From Deefgea piscis (GTDB taxonomy: Bacteria; Pseudomonadota; Gammaproteobacteria; Burkholderiales; Chitinibacteraceae): 64,000 nucleotides of DNA. Positions 53,198 through 62,505 of this stretch are shown here, piece by piece (position 1 is the first letter of the stretch; each line of letters opens with the position of its first letter). A model generated the notes under the pieces. The model did no database searches, was not told the DNA's origin, and saw only the letters and a program-made list of their open reading frames with translations. The position numbers and the translations under genes are program-made. The stretch covers positions 1,550,001 through 1,614,000 of the forward strand of contig NZ_CP081149.1 in NCBI RefSeq assembly GCF_019665785.1. Direction: 5' to 3'.

Positions 53198-54673
53198 TTA
53201 AGTTTTTTGACTCCTCTTCCACGCCGCAAGTAGATCGGCGTAGGCGACGCCGTTGATCTGTAGGCCATCGAGTTGATCGCTATTTATCTGCGCTTGGCTT
53301 AGGTCACAATCGCGAATTTGCGCACCCGCTAAATCGCAGCGCTCTATCGTGACCGCATCGGTATCGCCATGCCAACCGCGCGCTAAATCGTGTAAATGCG
53401 CGCCGCCCCACGAGGCGTGGCCGATTTTAATGCCGCCCAATCTCGCGTCGCCAATGGAGAGCCGCGACAGGTTCACATTGTGCAGTTGCGCGTCTTGCAT
53501 GCAGGTATCAATAAAGCGACTGCCATTTAAATTGCTACTAAAAAATGTCGCATCGGCGATGGCGCAGTCATTCCAGTCGTTGGCGTTTAAATTCAGACCG
53601 CAATGGTGCTGCGCATTGCTCGGGTTGGCGCGTAAGTGGCGAATAAAAGTGACGCAATTGTCGTAGCGATCAACCACTTGGTAGCCGCATTTAATATAAA
53701 AGCGCTCATTATCTTTGCTGTGCGCGCTGGTGCTGAGCGACCAACTATTGGCTTGGGGGACTAATCCTTCAAGTTGCGCCAAAGCTTGAGTGGCAATGCC
53801 TTGGCGGCCAAATGCAGGGTCAACGTGCAGATATTCAACATAGGCTTGTCCGGCGATGGGGCCCAGATAAGCAATGCCGCCAATGCAGACACCCGCGATT
53901 TCAATGGCAAAGTAGTGCGAGCTTGCAATCGCATACGCCATCTTGTGCGGGCAATCATAGCCGCCAGATCCTGCGCTATCACTGTCCGAGCTCCACGGCC
54001 CCCAGCGCGTGGCGTGTTCTTGATATGCCGCTCGCTGAATGGCGGTCAATTGCTCGGCATCGTCTGCCGTGGCGGGGCGTAGTTGAACGGCTGCGGTGCT
54101 GGCTAGCGCTGGGCGCGGTAGGATGAAGAAATCAAATTCGCCATCGTCCTGTAGCTTGGTTTTGCCTCGTGGCGCGGTAGTTTCGCCGCGCGGCACGTTG
54201 GTTTTGCCTCGCGGCAAAAAGCCCGTTTTTTCGATCACGCGGCGCGAGGCGATATTCCAATCTTTAACAATCGCTACCAAGGCAGCGGTGTTGCTGCCGG
54301 CAAAAAACGCCTGCGTTGCCGCAGCTACGGCCTCAGTGGTCAGCCCGCATTGACGGTGCTCGTGGCTGATCGCATACGCCACTTCGGGGAAGCTCGACTG
54401 CAGACCGTCTTTGGGCCAAATGCCGACCCAGCCGATGAGTTCATTGCTCTTGGCGAGCGTAATGGCGTACAGCCATTCGCTGACGTGTTCGTGTTCGGCC
54501 AAATAGATGCGCTGCCATGCCGCTAGATAATCGCGCAATTGCGCATCGCTCATCGCCCAGTCGGGCAGGATGTCGATGATTTCAGCTTGCTGGGTGAGAT
54601 CGCGTAGCGCGGCAAAGTCGTTGCCGGTGAAAGTGCGTAGCACGAGGCGCGCAGTAGAAAGCGAGGTTTGCAT
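53198..54673 (-). CDS. Tandem GNAT acetyltransferase with pentapeptide-repeat C-terminus
   Basis: 491 residues from ATG 54673 (AGGA upstream). GNAT domain 1 (~5-155) resembles RimJ/RimL: LSTARLVLRTFTGNDF, LIGWVGIWP, VKDWNIASRRVIEKTGF. The linker holds a 7-residue repeat, PRGKTNV-PRGETTA-PRGKTKL (154-174). GNAT domain 2 (~197-345) has VEYLHVDPAFGRQGIATQAL and NERFYIKCGYQVVDR. Residues ~355-490 are pentapeptide-like (CAIADATFFSSNLNGSRF, CDLAGAQIRDCDLSQAQI), forming a right-handed beta-helix. I know no characterised protein with this order; the substrates are unknown. An upstream in-frame ATG at 54757 is less supported. Confidence 0.88.
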   Translation of the reverse strand: MQTSLSTARLVLRTFTGNDFAALRDLTQQAEIIDILPDWAMSDAQLRDYLAAWQRIYLAEHEHVSEWLYAITLAKSNELIGWVGIWPKDGLQSSFPEVAYAISHEHRQCGLTTEAVAAATQAFFAGSNTAALVAIVKDWNIASRRVIEKTGFLPRGKTNVPRGETTAPRGKTKLQDDGEFDFFILPRPALASTAAVQLRPATADDAEQLTAIQRAAYQEHATRWGPWSSDSDSAGSGGYDCPHKMAYAIASSHYFAIEIAGVCIGGIAYLGPIAGQAYVEYLHVDPAFGRQGIATQALAQLEGLVPQANSWSLSTSAHSKDNERFYIKCGYQVVDRYDNCVTFIRHLRANPSNAQHHCGLNLNANDWNDCAIADATFFSSNLNGSRFIDTCMQDAQLHNVNLSRLSIGDARLGGIKIGHASWGGAHLHDLARGWHGDTDAVTIERCDLAGAQIRDCDLSQAQINSDQLDGLQINGVAYADLLAAWKRSQKT

Positions 54674-54923
54674 ACTTGATATTCCTAAAATTAGCCGTGA
54701 CCATCCGCGCCTTCTGTAAGGCGGGTAGTGGATAGCCTGAAAGTAGCGGACGATCAAAATCCCAACTTGGCTGGCAAGTGGCTGATCGGCAGTGGGGGCT
54801 AATTAATTAGGCACGGGAATATCAAGTAAAAGGTTTCACAAGCAGACAGCATATGCCGGTGTAATCAGGCACGTCAAAAGCATCGCTCGGTATAGGTGAA
54901 AATGTGGCCTAAAGATAACACTG

Positions 54924-54970
54924 GGTATGACTTCATTTGCCATGCGGCAAGCGTGCTAGAGGTAAATACC
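54924..54970. repeat. 47-bp GGTAT...ATACC element, copy 12
   Basis: Exactly 47 bp with perfect ends, 9 bases after the Lar-like gene's stop. Internal TTTGC (13-17) and TGCTA (31-35). The rest of the 306-bp gap 54674-54979 holds only a short CGCCTT/AAGGCG hairpin near 54710. Confidence 0.85.
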
Positions 54971-54979
54971 CATGCTGTT

Positions 54980-55189
54980 TTAGCGGAGTGAATTCCAGTT
55001 GGCGATGGCTTCTTTTTTATTGCTGCCTTGCTGGCCGATGGCGCTGCAATTGCCGTTTTTACCCAGCTTACTGCATTGCACCCAAAAGCGATTTGATCCG
55101 GCTTTGTGCTGCTCGGCGATGGCGCCGCATTTAGGACAGGGTTTTGGCGTTGGGCGACCGGTTTGGTCGGTGCTGGTGGTGGTGATCAT
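54980..55189 (-). CDS. Small zinc-ribbon protein, Lar-like
   Basis: About 69 residues from ATG 55189. One CPKCG knuckle (KPCPKCGAIAEQHK) and a second Cys pair (WVQCSKLGKNGNCSAIG), ending in NKKEAIANWNSLR. The Cys spacing plus the terminal E-A-I-x-x-W-N motif is that of Lar-family restriction-alleviation proteins, usually found in prophages, but none is seen here. A longer frame to 55321 would run through the pnt terminator, so I reject it. Function is unproven. Confidence 0.65.
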   Translation of the reverse strand: MITTTSTDQTGRPTPKPCPKCGAIAEQHKAGSNRFWVQCSKLGKNGNCSAIGQQGSNKKEAIANWNSLR

Positions 55190-55268
55190 GGCGGTCTTTC
55201 TGCAGTAAAACGTAAGCTTACCTTGTTCTTGGTTTTTTGACTCGTAGAAATTGCAAAAGGCCATGACA

Positions 55269-55298
55269 AAAGGCCGCAGAAAGCGGCCTTGGGTTTTT
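55269..55298 (-). terminator. Terminator of the pnt operon
   Basis: On the minus strand AAGGCCGC-TTTCT-GCGGCCTT, followed by TT, about 55 bases after the pntB stop. Confidence 0.8.
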
Positions 55299-55353
55299 AT
55301 GCAAATCCGTTCTAACGCCACGAATAAGAAGATATTCGTGGCGTAAAAGGCGA

Positions 55354-56721
55354 TTAATGCACCGCTTGCAGCATGCCTTCAACGACTTTTTTCGCGTCGC
55401 CAAATACCATCATGGTTTTATCCATATAAAACAACTCATTGTCGAGCCCCGCATAACCGGCGCTCATTGAGCGCTTAACGACCATTACCGTGCGCGCTTT
55501 ATACGCGTCCAAAATCGGCATGCCATAAATGCTGCTGCTCGGATCGTTTTTGGCGGCAGGATTGACCACGTCATTGGCACCAATGACGAGCACCACGTCG
55601 GTGCTGGCAAAATCGCTATTGATTTCCTCCATTTCGATAACGCGCTCATAGGGTACTTCGGCCTCGGCCAACAGCACGTTCATGTGGCCGGGCATACGTC
55701 CTGCCACCGGGTGGATTGCATAGCGCACATCCACACCGCGTTCGGTGAGTAAATCAGTCAGCTCTTGCAGCGCATGTTGCGCACGCGATACCGCTAAACC
55801 GTAGCCGGGGATGATAATCACGCGTTCGGCGTTTTCCATTAAAAATGCCGCATCGTCAGCCGAGCCTGAACGATAGTTTTTTTGCGCACTGCCTGCTGGG
55901 CCCGCAGCAGCCACTTCGGCGCCAAAGCCACCGAGTAGCACCGACACAATCGAGCGATTCATCGCTTTACACATGATGTACGACAAAATCGCGCCGGATG
56001 CGCCAACACAGGCACCAGCGATAATCAGTACCGGGTTATCTAGCGTAAAGCCAATGCCAGCCGCCGCCCAGCCCGAATACGAATTGAGCATCGATACCAC
56101 CACCGGCATATCAGCGCCACCAATCGGGATAATTAGCAGCACCCCGAGCGCTAAGGCAATCGCCACCATGGCTAAAAATGCCGCTTGGCTGCCGGTGACG
56201 TAAAACGCAATCCCAAGGCCGACCATGGTGAGCGCCAGTAGTAGATTGACTAAATGCTGGCCTTTAAAGTTGATCGCGCGTGCGCCAAATTTGCCCGACA
56301 ATTTGCCGTAGGCGACGACCGAGGCGGTAAAGGTAATCGCGCCGATGAATGCGCCTAAAAATAGCTCGATTTGCTGTGCGCCAGTGTGGCTCATTCCGGT
56401 ATGGAACACTGCGGCAATGGCGATGAGCACCGCTGATAAACCGACCAAAGAATGCATTGCGGCTACTAATTCTGGCATCGCCGTCATCGCCACGGTGCGT
56501 GCTTTATACGCGCCAACCAAGGCGCCAGCGGCCATTGCGGCGACAATTAACCATACCACCGGGCTGTTGGCGACAAAAAATGTCGTTAACACGGCGATGG
56601 TCATGCCGACCATGCCGTATAAATTGCCGCGCAAAGCGGTGTGCGGAGAGGAAAGACCACGTAGCGATAAAATAAACAGTACCGCAGCAACCAGATAGAG
56701 CAGGGCCGTTAAGTTCGCCAT
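55354..56721 (-). CDS. pntB: NAD(P) transhydrogenase subunit beta
   Basis: 455 residues. Eight to nine membrane helices in the first ~270 residues (domain II), then the soluble NADP(H)-binding domain III: IIPGYGLAVSRAQHALQEL, AIHPVAGRMPGHMNVLLAEA, VVLVIGANDVVNPAA and VVKRSMSAGYAGLDN. With PntAA and PntAB it moves hydride from NADH to NADP+ using the proton gradient. Its ATG overlaps the pntAB stop by one base. Confidence 0.97.
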   Translation of the reverse strand: MANLTALLYLVAAVLFILSLRGLSSPHTALRGNLYGMVGMTIAVLTTFFVANSPVVWLIVAAMAAGALVGAYKARTVAMTAMPELVAAMHSLVGLSAVLIAIAAVFHTGMSHTGAQQIELFLGAFIGAITFTASVVAYGKLSGKFGARAINFKGQHLVNLLLALTMVGLGIAFYVTGSQAAFLAMVAIALALGVLLIIPIGGADMPVVVSMLNSYSGWAAAGIGFTLDNPVLIIAGACVGASGAILSYIMCKAMNRSIVSVLLGGFGAEVAAAGPAGSAQKNYRSGSADDAAFLMENAERVIIIPGYGLAVSRAQHALQELTDLLTERGVDVRYAIHPVAGRMPGHMNVLLAEAEVPYERVIEMEEINSDFASTDVVLVIGANDVVNPAAKNDPSSSIYGMPILDAYKARTVMVVKRSMSAGYAGLDNELFYMDKTMMVFGDAKKVVEGMLQAVH

Positions 56722-57083
56722 TATTTCGCTCCTTTTTTCGATTTGAACATATCGAGCATGCGCTGAGTGACCAAAAAGCCGCCAAAAATATTAATGCTGG
56801 CCAAGAAAATCGCCACCGCGCCAAGAACGCTAGTGAGCGTAATTTGCTGGGCGTTGATATCCACCACTTGCAGCATGGCGCCAACGACGATAATCCCCGA
56901 AATCGCGTTGGTCACCGCCATGAGCGGCGTATGCAGCGCTGGCGTGACATTCCACACCACGTGGTAGCCGACAAAAATCGCCAAGACAAAAATCGTTAAG
57001 CTGGCCATAAATGGATCGCTCGTTGCGGCATGGGCGATGGGGGCGACGGCCGTTGTAGAAGCGGTTAGGGCAAGAGTAGACAT
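56721..57083 (-). CDS. pntAB: NAD(P) transhydrogenase subunit alpha, membrane part
   Basis: 120 residues, corresponding to the C-terminal membrane domain of E. coli PntA as a separate chain: [35 protein letters not shown] in two consecutive conserved blocks, then [20 protein letters not shown]. The split form is common outside enterobacteria. It lies 9 bp after pntAA and overlaps pntB. Confidence 0.94.
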   Translation of the reverse strand: MSTLALTASTTAVAPIAHAATSDPFMASLTIFVLAIFVGYHVVWNVTPALHTPLMAVTNAISGIIVVGAMLQVVDINAQQITLTSVLGAVAIFLASINIFGGFLVTQRMLDMFKSKKGAK

Positions 57084-57092
57084 GAGTTTTCC

Positions 57093-58343
57093 TTAAGCAG
57101 TGATGACGTCTGCTGTGTTGGCATCTGCAGTGATGACATCTGCAGTGATTGCGTCAGCAGTGGCCGACACCGCGCTGGTCTGACTGGATTGGGCGGCAGT
57201 GACTTGAGCGGCAAGGCCGGCACTAGCAAAATAAATACTACCGGCGTGGCAAACCCGAGTGGCTTGAACGATTTCATCCTCTTGCTGCGGTGCATAATTG
57301 GCGTCTTTATCGACCAACAGTGCTAAAAACGTCAGCACATTGCGCGCAAACATACTGGAAGCATCGGTTGGCATTAAAGCGGCTAAATTACTTTGCCCAA
57401 CAATGCTGACGCCGTTGTCGCTCACCACCACTTGATCGGCTTGCGACAGCGGACAATTGCCGCCGTGGCTGACGGCCATATCGATGATCACGCTGCCGGA
57501 TTTCATCCGCGCCACGGTGGCTGCGGTGAGTAAAATCGGCGCGGCTTTGCCCGGAATGAGGGCGGTACTAATGATGATGTCGGCTTGCGCTGCTTGTTGC
57601 GCAATCAGCTCGCTTTGTCGTTGCCGATAATCGTCGGACATTTCTTTGGCGTAGCCGCCGGTGTGGGCAAACGCCGCTTGCTCTTCGCTGGAGAGTTCAA
57701 CTTCAACAAATTTAGCGCCAAGTGATTCAACTTGTTCGCGCGTGGCTGGGCGTACATCAAACACTTCAACGATGGCACCTAAACGCTTGGCGGTGGCAAT
57801 CGCTTGTAAGCCGGCTACGCCAGCACCCAAAATTAACACTCGTGCGGGTTTGACTGAGCCGGCGGCGGTCATCAGCATCGGCATAAAGCGTGGGAAATAA
57901 TGCGTCGCCAACAGGACTGCGCGATAACCGGCAATATTGGCTTGGCTCGACAATACGTCCATGCTTTGGCCACGGGTAATGCGTGGAATCAATTCGAGCG
58001 CATAAGCGTCGATGTGTTTGGCGGCGAGTAAGCCTAGATGCGGGTAGCGATGGATATCAAACAGGCTTACTAGTGCAGCGTGCTCGGGATAAAGGGCGAT
58101 TTCTTGGGTATTGGGCGCTTGCACTTTTAAAATAAGCGCTGCATCGCTATACATGCTAGTTATGTTTTCGCTAATGCTGGCGCCAGCAGCTTGGTAATCG
58201 CTATCTTGCCATGTTGCCGCGAGGCCGGCATTCGACTGAACGCGAACTTGATGCCCTTGTTTGATGAGCTTTTTTACCGTTTCAGGCGAGGCGGCGACAC
58301 GGGTCTCGCCGTATTGGCTTTCTTTTGGGATCACAATCAACAT
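57093..58343 (-). CDS. pntAA: NAD(P) transhydrogenase subunit alpha, NAD-binding part, with a repetitive tail
   Basis: About 416 residues from ATG 58343 (LIVIPKESQYGETRVAASPE); the frame opens upstream without conservation. NAD(H)-binding domain I: VLILGAGVAGLQAIATAKRLGA, FDVRPATREQVESLGA, GGYAKEMSDDYRQRQ, PGKAAPILLT. The C-terminal ~30 residues are a low-complexity Ala/Thr/Asp/Val/Ile tail (AITADVITADANTADVITA), encoded by short repeats. This tail takes the place of the linker to the membrane domain in fused PntA. Weak ribosome-binding site. Confidence 0.95.
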   Translation of the reverse strand: MLIVIPKESQYGETRVAASPETVKKLIKQGHQVRVQSNAGLAATWQDSDYQAAGASISENITSMYSDAALILKVQAPNTQEIALYPEHAALVSLFDIHRYPHLGLLAAKHIDAYALELIPRITRGQSMDVLSSQANIAGYRAVLLATHYFPRFMPMLMTAAGSVKPARVLILGAGVAGLQAIATAKRLGAIVEVFDVRPATREQVESLGAKFVEVELSSEEQAAFAHTGGYAKEMSDDYRQRQSELIAQQAAQADIIISTALIPGKAAPILLTAATVARMKSGSVIIDMAVSHGGNCPLSQADQVVVSDNGVSIVGQSNLAALMPTDASSMFARNVLTFLALLVDKDANYAPQQEDEIVQATRVCHAGSIYFASAGLAAQVTAAQSSQTSAVSATADAITADVITADANTADVITA

Positions 58344-58493
58344 CTTGGCTTTATTCCCTGTGCACAGTGAATGATGAGGGTATTTAGCCTGATCTGCGCT
58401 TGTTACAGTTTGATGCAAAGCAACTTAGGTAAAAACCCTAGGTAAGGTGTTGTTGACGTAATGATTTCATTGAATGAAAAAAATCAATCAATT

Positions 58494-58512
58494 GCTATTG
58501 ATAATTATTCTC
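58494..58512. promoter_or_regulatory. Candidate Fur box upstream of the DUF2325 gene
   Basis: 19 bp matching the Fur consensus at 15 positions, containing a perfect GATAAT hexamer in the centre. It lies 48 bases before the DUF2325 start codon, between divergent pntAA and DUF2325 genes. Iron-dependent repression is inferred. Confidence 0.55.
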
Positions 58513-58559
58513 ATCTATACAATAATCGCTCTACCTCCATACCCAACGAAGGAAAATCA

Positions 58560-58886
58560 ATGAAGGCCTATCTGGTTGGCGCCGATGCCTTAGGGAATAT
58601 CCCGCAGCTATTGGCTGAGCACGGCATTAGCGTGCAAAAACACATTAGCGGGCGCAATGTGTCGCATCAGCGCAAGCCTGCAAGCTTAAACGGGGCGGAT
58701 TTATTGATTTTGTTTACTGATTTTTTAAGTCACAACGTGATGAAGGCGTATCGAGAATTGGCCAACGATGAGCAAGTGCGCTTTGTTGCCTGCCGCCGCT
58801 CGGTGTGTGCTTTGAGCCAATCTTTAGAAAAAATTGGCGAAGTAAAAGACTGCAGCCAATGTCCTAATCGCAAAAGTAAACGCTAG
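58560..58886 (+). CDS. DUF2325 domain protein, probably Fur-regulated
   Basis: 108 residues from ATG 58560, preceded by GAAGGA at 7 bases. Family marks: KAYLVGADALGNIPQLLAEHG, GADLLILFTDFLSHNVMKAYR and C-terminal Cys residues (ACRRSVCALSQSL, DCSQCPNRK). DUF2325 proteins are small, Rossmann-like and uncharacterised; several neighbour iron-uptake genes in Gram-negatives by my recollection. The Fur box supports a link with iron. The Cys pattern may bind metal. An upstream in-frame ATG at 58461 would run through the Fur box and is rejected. Confidence 0.8.
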   Translation: MKAYLVGADALGNIPQLLAEHGISVQKHISGRNVSHQRKPASLNGADLLILFTDFLSHNVMKAYRELANDEQVRFVACRRSVCALSQSLEKIGEVKDCSQCPNRKSKR

Positions 58887-58935
58887 CGTTTATTGACCTT
58901 GGCTGCCGCCTCTATAAATAAAACCCTTGCGCGGT

Positions 58936-58973
58936 AATGCCGTTCACTTAAGCCAAGTGAGCGGCATTTTTTT
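58936..58973 (+). terminator. Terminator after the DUF2325 gene
   Basis: AATGCCG-T-TCACTT / AAGTGA-G-CGGCATT, a 13-bp stem with one mismatch, then a run of T. Confidence 0.9.
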
Positions 58974-58994
58974 CCTCGATTTCATTGCTGATGT

Positions 58995-59085
58995 CGCTTT
59001 TGACGCAAAGGCGCAGAAAAAATCAATTGAAAACCCCTGAATTTCCTCCGCGCCTCTGTGTCTCTGCGTCAGATTTTCAGGGTTT
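58995..59085. repeat. Dispersed 'gacgcagag' inverted repeat, copy 2
   Basis: GACGCAAAGGCGCAG ... CCTCCGCGCCTCTGTGTC, TCTGCGTC; the arms are inverted and a short AT-rich centre separates them. Same motif family as 10068-10276 but without the inner insertion. It lies between the DUF2325 terminator and mutY, downstream of mutY. Confidence 0.7.
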
Positions 59086-59122
59086 GTCGTTAAGTGAACT
59101 GTATTTGCCCTTGCGCGGCGTT

Positions 59123-60181
59123 TTAAATTGAGTGAATGATTTTGCGTAATGGCGTTGGGATGCCGGCCGCCAGCGCTGCGGTGGGGCTAAACCACGCGGT
59201 ACTGGCGCTGTCTTTGGCGCAATCACTACCCACCAGTTGCGCCAATTGCGGGGTAATGGTGAGGCGATAATGAGTAAATACGTGAACAAAATCTGGGAGT
59301 CTGTTGCTCAGCGCAATGTTTAAACCCAATTTATCTGCAATTTGAGCGACTGGATCGGCATCCTGAGCGACTTCAGGCAAGCTCCATAATCCGCCCCAAA
59401 TGCCGGTTGGTGGGCGTTTTTCCAGCAATAAATCACCTTGATCATTGCGCAAAAAAATCATGGTGGTGGCTTTTTCTGGGATGGTTTTTTTCGGTTTTCT
59501 CGTCGGCAACACCGCTTGCCGATCGCTCTGCCTAGCTTGGCAATCACTGGCTAACGGGCACAGCAAGCAGCTTGGATTTTTTGGGGTGCAAATCGTCGCA
59601 CCTAAATCCATCAGTCCTTGCGTATGGGCTTTGATTTCGCTGGCGGCTTGATTGCTATCGCTGCAACTGGCGGGGAGTAAGGATTCAGCCAATTGCCACA
59701 GCTGGTTTTCGATGGCTTTTACGCCCGGATAACCTTCAATCCCTGCCCAGCGAGTTAATACGCGTTTCACATTGCCATCTAAAATCGCTGCGCGATAGCC
59801 GTAGGAAAAAGCGGCAATTGCTGCTGCGGTACTGCGCCCAATACCGGGTAAGGTGGCAATGAGTGTTGGATCGTTAGGAAATTGCCCAGCAAAATCTCGC
59901 ACCACGGCTTGAGCGCAAGCATGCAAATTACGCGCTCGGGTGTAGTAACCCAGTCCACTCCATAGCGCCAACACATCATCGAGCGGCGCAGCGGCCAAAT
60001 CAGCTAGCGTTGGGAAACGCTGTAAAAATCGCGGGTAATAGTCGAGCACCGTGCTCACTTGCGTTTGCTGCAGCATGATTTCAGACAGCCAAACGCAGTA
60101 AGCGTCGTTCACTTGCCACGGTAAATGATGGCGGCCAGAATGCTGCTGCCATTGGCGCAAACGTAAAGAAAAATCAGGCAT
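59123..60181 (-). CDS. mutY: A/G-specific adenine glycosylase
   Basis: Removes adenine opposite 8-oxoguanine. 352 residues. HhH-GPD domain: WLSEIMLQQTQVSTVLDYY (catalytic Glu region), LPGIGRSTAAAIAAFSYG with the catalytic Asp in AAILDGNVKRVL. The [4Fe-4S] cluster ligands are in ICTPKNPSCLLCPLASDC. The C-terminal NUDIX-like domain (~230-350) recognises 8-oxoG. Its ATG overlaps the stop of the asmA-like gene (TAATG-type overlap). Confidence 0.96.
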   Translation of the reverse strand: MPDFSLRLRQWQQHSGRHHLPWQVNDAYCVWLSEIMLQQTQVSTVLDYYPRFLQRFPTLADLAAAPLDDVLALWSGLGYYTRARNLHACAQAVVRDFAGQFPNDPTLIATLPGIGRSTAAAIAAFSYGYRAAILDGNVKRVLTRWAGIEGYPGVKAIENQLWQLAESLLPASCSDSNQAASEIKAHTQGLMDLGATICTPKNPSCLLCPLASDCQARQSDRQAVLPTRKPKKTIPEKATTMIFLRNDQGDLLLEKRPPTGIWGGLWSLPEVAQDADPVAQIADKLGLNIALSNRLPDFVHVFTHYRLTITPQLAQLVGSDCAKDSASTAWFSPTAALAAGIPTPLRKIIHSI

Positions 60182-62505
60182 TAAGGTTTTACCGCTTTAG
60201 TGGTTTTGCGCTGCGTGCTACGCGCTTTCTTTTTGGCGGCGAGTTCGGCTTTTTTCTTTTCAGCTAATGCTGCGGCCTTTTGTGCCGCTATTTTTTCTTC
60301 TCGTGCTTTTTGTGCTGCTGCGGCGCGATCTATTTTTGCCTGTGCCTCGGCTTTTTGCCGCGCAATGATTTGCTCTTTTAAGTTGGCGGTATCGGCTTTA
60401 TACACCGGATTTTGAATCGGGCCGCTTAAGGTAATTGGCAGGGTTAAGCCAATTAAGCCCGCCAATTCTGGCACTTTAGGGTTGGCGCTGGCCTGCATTT
60501 GATAATCGAGTGTGCCAGCCACCAAATCAAGTTTGCCGCCACCGCTGAGTTTTAATACGTCGGCGCTTACACTTAAATCATGATTTTCGGCGATGCCATT
60601 TTTAAGATGTAAGGTGGCATTGAGTTCTGAAAAAATAGTTTTGCCATTGCTATGGTCAGCTTTACTCACTTCGCCATTCATGAGTTTGATTTGCTGGCTG
60701 GCCGAACTCAGTAAACCACTAATGTCGATGCCGCGAATTGCGCCTTCTTTGAGGCTAGCTTTGATTTTACCGTTGGCCGATTTCCGTAAATCCGCCAAGT
60801 TTTGCCCTTTGGCGCTGACATCAATCGTTAGATTGCTACGGCCTTCAAAGCGGCTGGTGTCTAAGGTATCGGTGAGCAAAGTGTTGATATTCATATTCGA
60901 TAAGGTTTGCTCAACCCGGAAAAACGGCAACGCTTGCGTTGAGTTGATTTCAACGCGGCCAGCCAATTGGCCTTCGTATAGCGTGGCCGACAGTGGATCG
61001 AGCACCAGACGATTTTTGCGGGCAATTAAGGTGACGTCTAAATCGTCAACGTGCAAATTATTGAGCACCAACTCGCCGATTTTAATTGAGCCAATGGCGT
61101 TGAATTTTGCTAGCCACCACAAATCAAAATTAGTATTTGGATTGCTCTTTTTGGCTCCGGCAGCAACGGCGGGGAGGTAAGGGGTTAAATCAAATTTAGC
61201 CAGATTCATATTGATCCTAAATTGCGGATCAACAAAACTTTCCATGCCAATTTGCGCGTGCAATGGCTCGTAATCTAGCGTGCCATTGCTATCGAGATTG
61301 ATCAGTTCATTGTGTAAATCAATATCGCCTTTACCGGTTAAATCCAAGCGAATCGCGCCGCGTGGCAAGCTGCGGTTGGTATAGCTACCGGTAAGTCGGT
61401 AGTTTGATAGCCGGGTTAAATTGCCGCGCTCAATCGCCAGTGGCGTACTAAAAACCACGTCCAGATTTTGTTCTGGGCTATTGAATTTAACGCTGATTTT
61501 GGCAGCATTACTTTGCAAAAAGTGTCGCTGGGCGCCGCTGAGGGTTGGCACCGTGGCCGAGGCGCTAAATTTGGCGTCTTTGTCTTGCATCTCAATATCA
61601 AACTGCAAGCGATTGAGCGCCAATGCGCTGTCGGTAAGTCGAATTTCAGGTACGTCCAGCGTGGTTTTCCATTGCTGCCCAGCACGATTGGCCGATCCTG
61701 TGAGCTTTAAATCACCGCCAGTGAGTCGCAATGGATCCCAACCGTAATTTAAATTGCCGGTGATTTGTAGCTGGGTATTGCTAACTTTAAGCCCAGCATC
61801 GCTGGCGCCTTCTTGGGTGAGCGCCACTTTAATGTCGGCGATATGCAAGCGTCGTTCTTGCTCAACATAGCGCATCGCGGCCGAGCCTTTGACTTTGCCG
61901 CGCCAACGCGCTAATTCGCCGCTGTTATTGAGGTAAATTTCGCCGTCTAGGCTTAAATCGCCTTTTTTAGGGTCGGTTAGATTGTCGAGTTCTAGATTGA
62001 GCTGACTTAAATGCAGTGTTTCATTGACTAATTCATCTTGCCAAGCCAGTTGCGCATCGGAAAAACTGAAACGATCTAAGGCCAAATGAATCTGCTTGCC
62101 TTTGCTTTGCAGCAAATCTTCAAAATTATACGTGCCATCTTCGTGACGAATAATCGTTAACTCGGGTTTTTCGACTTCAATACTATTGATGACCGCTTTG
62201 CCTTCGCTAATTAAAGGCCATAAACGAAATACCACCTTGATGGCGTCAGCATGGGCAAAAACCGTGTCTTGCTTGGCTTCAGTGAGTGTGGCGTTTTTAA
62301 TGAGCACAGCCGGGCTCGGTAGCAGCACCATATGGGCGCTGCCACGAATATCGAGCTTACGCTCGGTATCTCGCTGGACTGCTGATATCAATTGATCGCG
62401 AACGAGGTCTGACGATAAAAAGTACGGCAAAATACCCAGCAAGGCCGTAAGTGTAAGGACGAGCAAAAAACTGATTCGCAAAGAGCGAGAATGGCGCCAA
62501 TCCAT
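60181..62505 (-). CDS. AsmA-family protein
   Basis: 774 residues. One N-terminal membrane anchor (SLRISFLLVLTLTALLGILPYFLSS) and then a long periplasmic region of beta-rich repeats, typical of the AsmA/TamB/YicH group. The conserved AsmA_2 block is near the end (LSGGGKLDLVAGTLDYQMQA, LTLPITLSGPIQNPVYKAD). The C-terminus is a Lys/Ala-rich helix (AEKKKAELAAKKKARS). Members are thought to help move phospholipids between membranes. It is coupled to mutY by a one-base overlap. Confidence 0.9.
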   Translation of the reverse strand: MDWRHSRSLRISFLLVLTLTALLGILPYFLSSDLVRDQLISAVQRDTERKLDIRGSAHMVLLPSPAVLIKNATLTEAKQDTVFAHADAIKVVFRLWPLISEGKAVINSIEVEKPELTIIRHEDGTYNFEDLLQSKGKQIHLALDRFSFSDAQLAWQDELVNETLHLSQLNLELDNLTDPKKGDLSLDGEIYLNNSGELARWRGKVKGSAAMRYVEQERRLHIADIKVALTQEGASDAGLKVSNTQLQITGNLNYGWDPLRLTGGDLKLTGSANRAGQQWKTTLDVPEIRLTDSALALNRLQFDIEMQDKDAKFSASATVPTLSGAQRHFLQSNAAKISVKFNSPEQNLDVVFSTPLAIERGNLTRLSNYRLTGSYTNRSLPRGAIRLDLTGKGDIDLHNELINLDSNGTLDYEPLHAQIGMESFVDPQFRINMNLAKFDLTPYLPAVAAGAKKSNPNTNFDLWWLAKFNAIGSIKIGELVLNNLHVDDLDVTLIARKNRLVLDPLSATLYEGQLAGRVEINSTQALPFFRVEQTLSNMNINTLLTDTLDTSRFEGRSNLTIDVSAKGQNLADLRKSANGKIKASLKEGAIRGIDISGLLSSASQQIKLMNGEVSKADHSNGKTIFSELNATLHLKNGIAENHDLSVSADVLKLSGGGKLDLVAGTLDYQMQASANPKVPELAGLIGLTLPITLSGPIQNPVYKADTANLKEQIIARQKAEAQAKIDRAAAAQKAREEKIAAQKAAALAEKKKAELAAKKKARSTQRKTTKAVKP

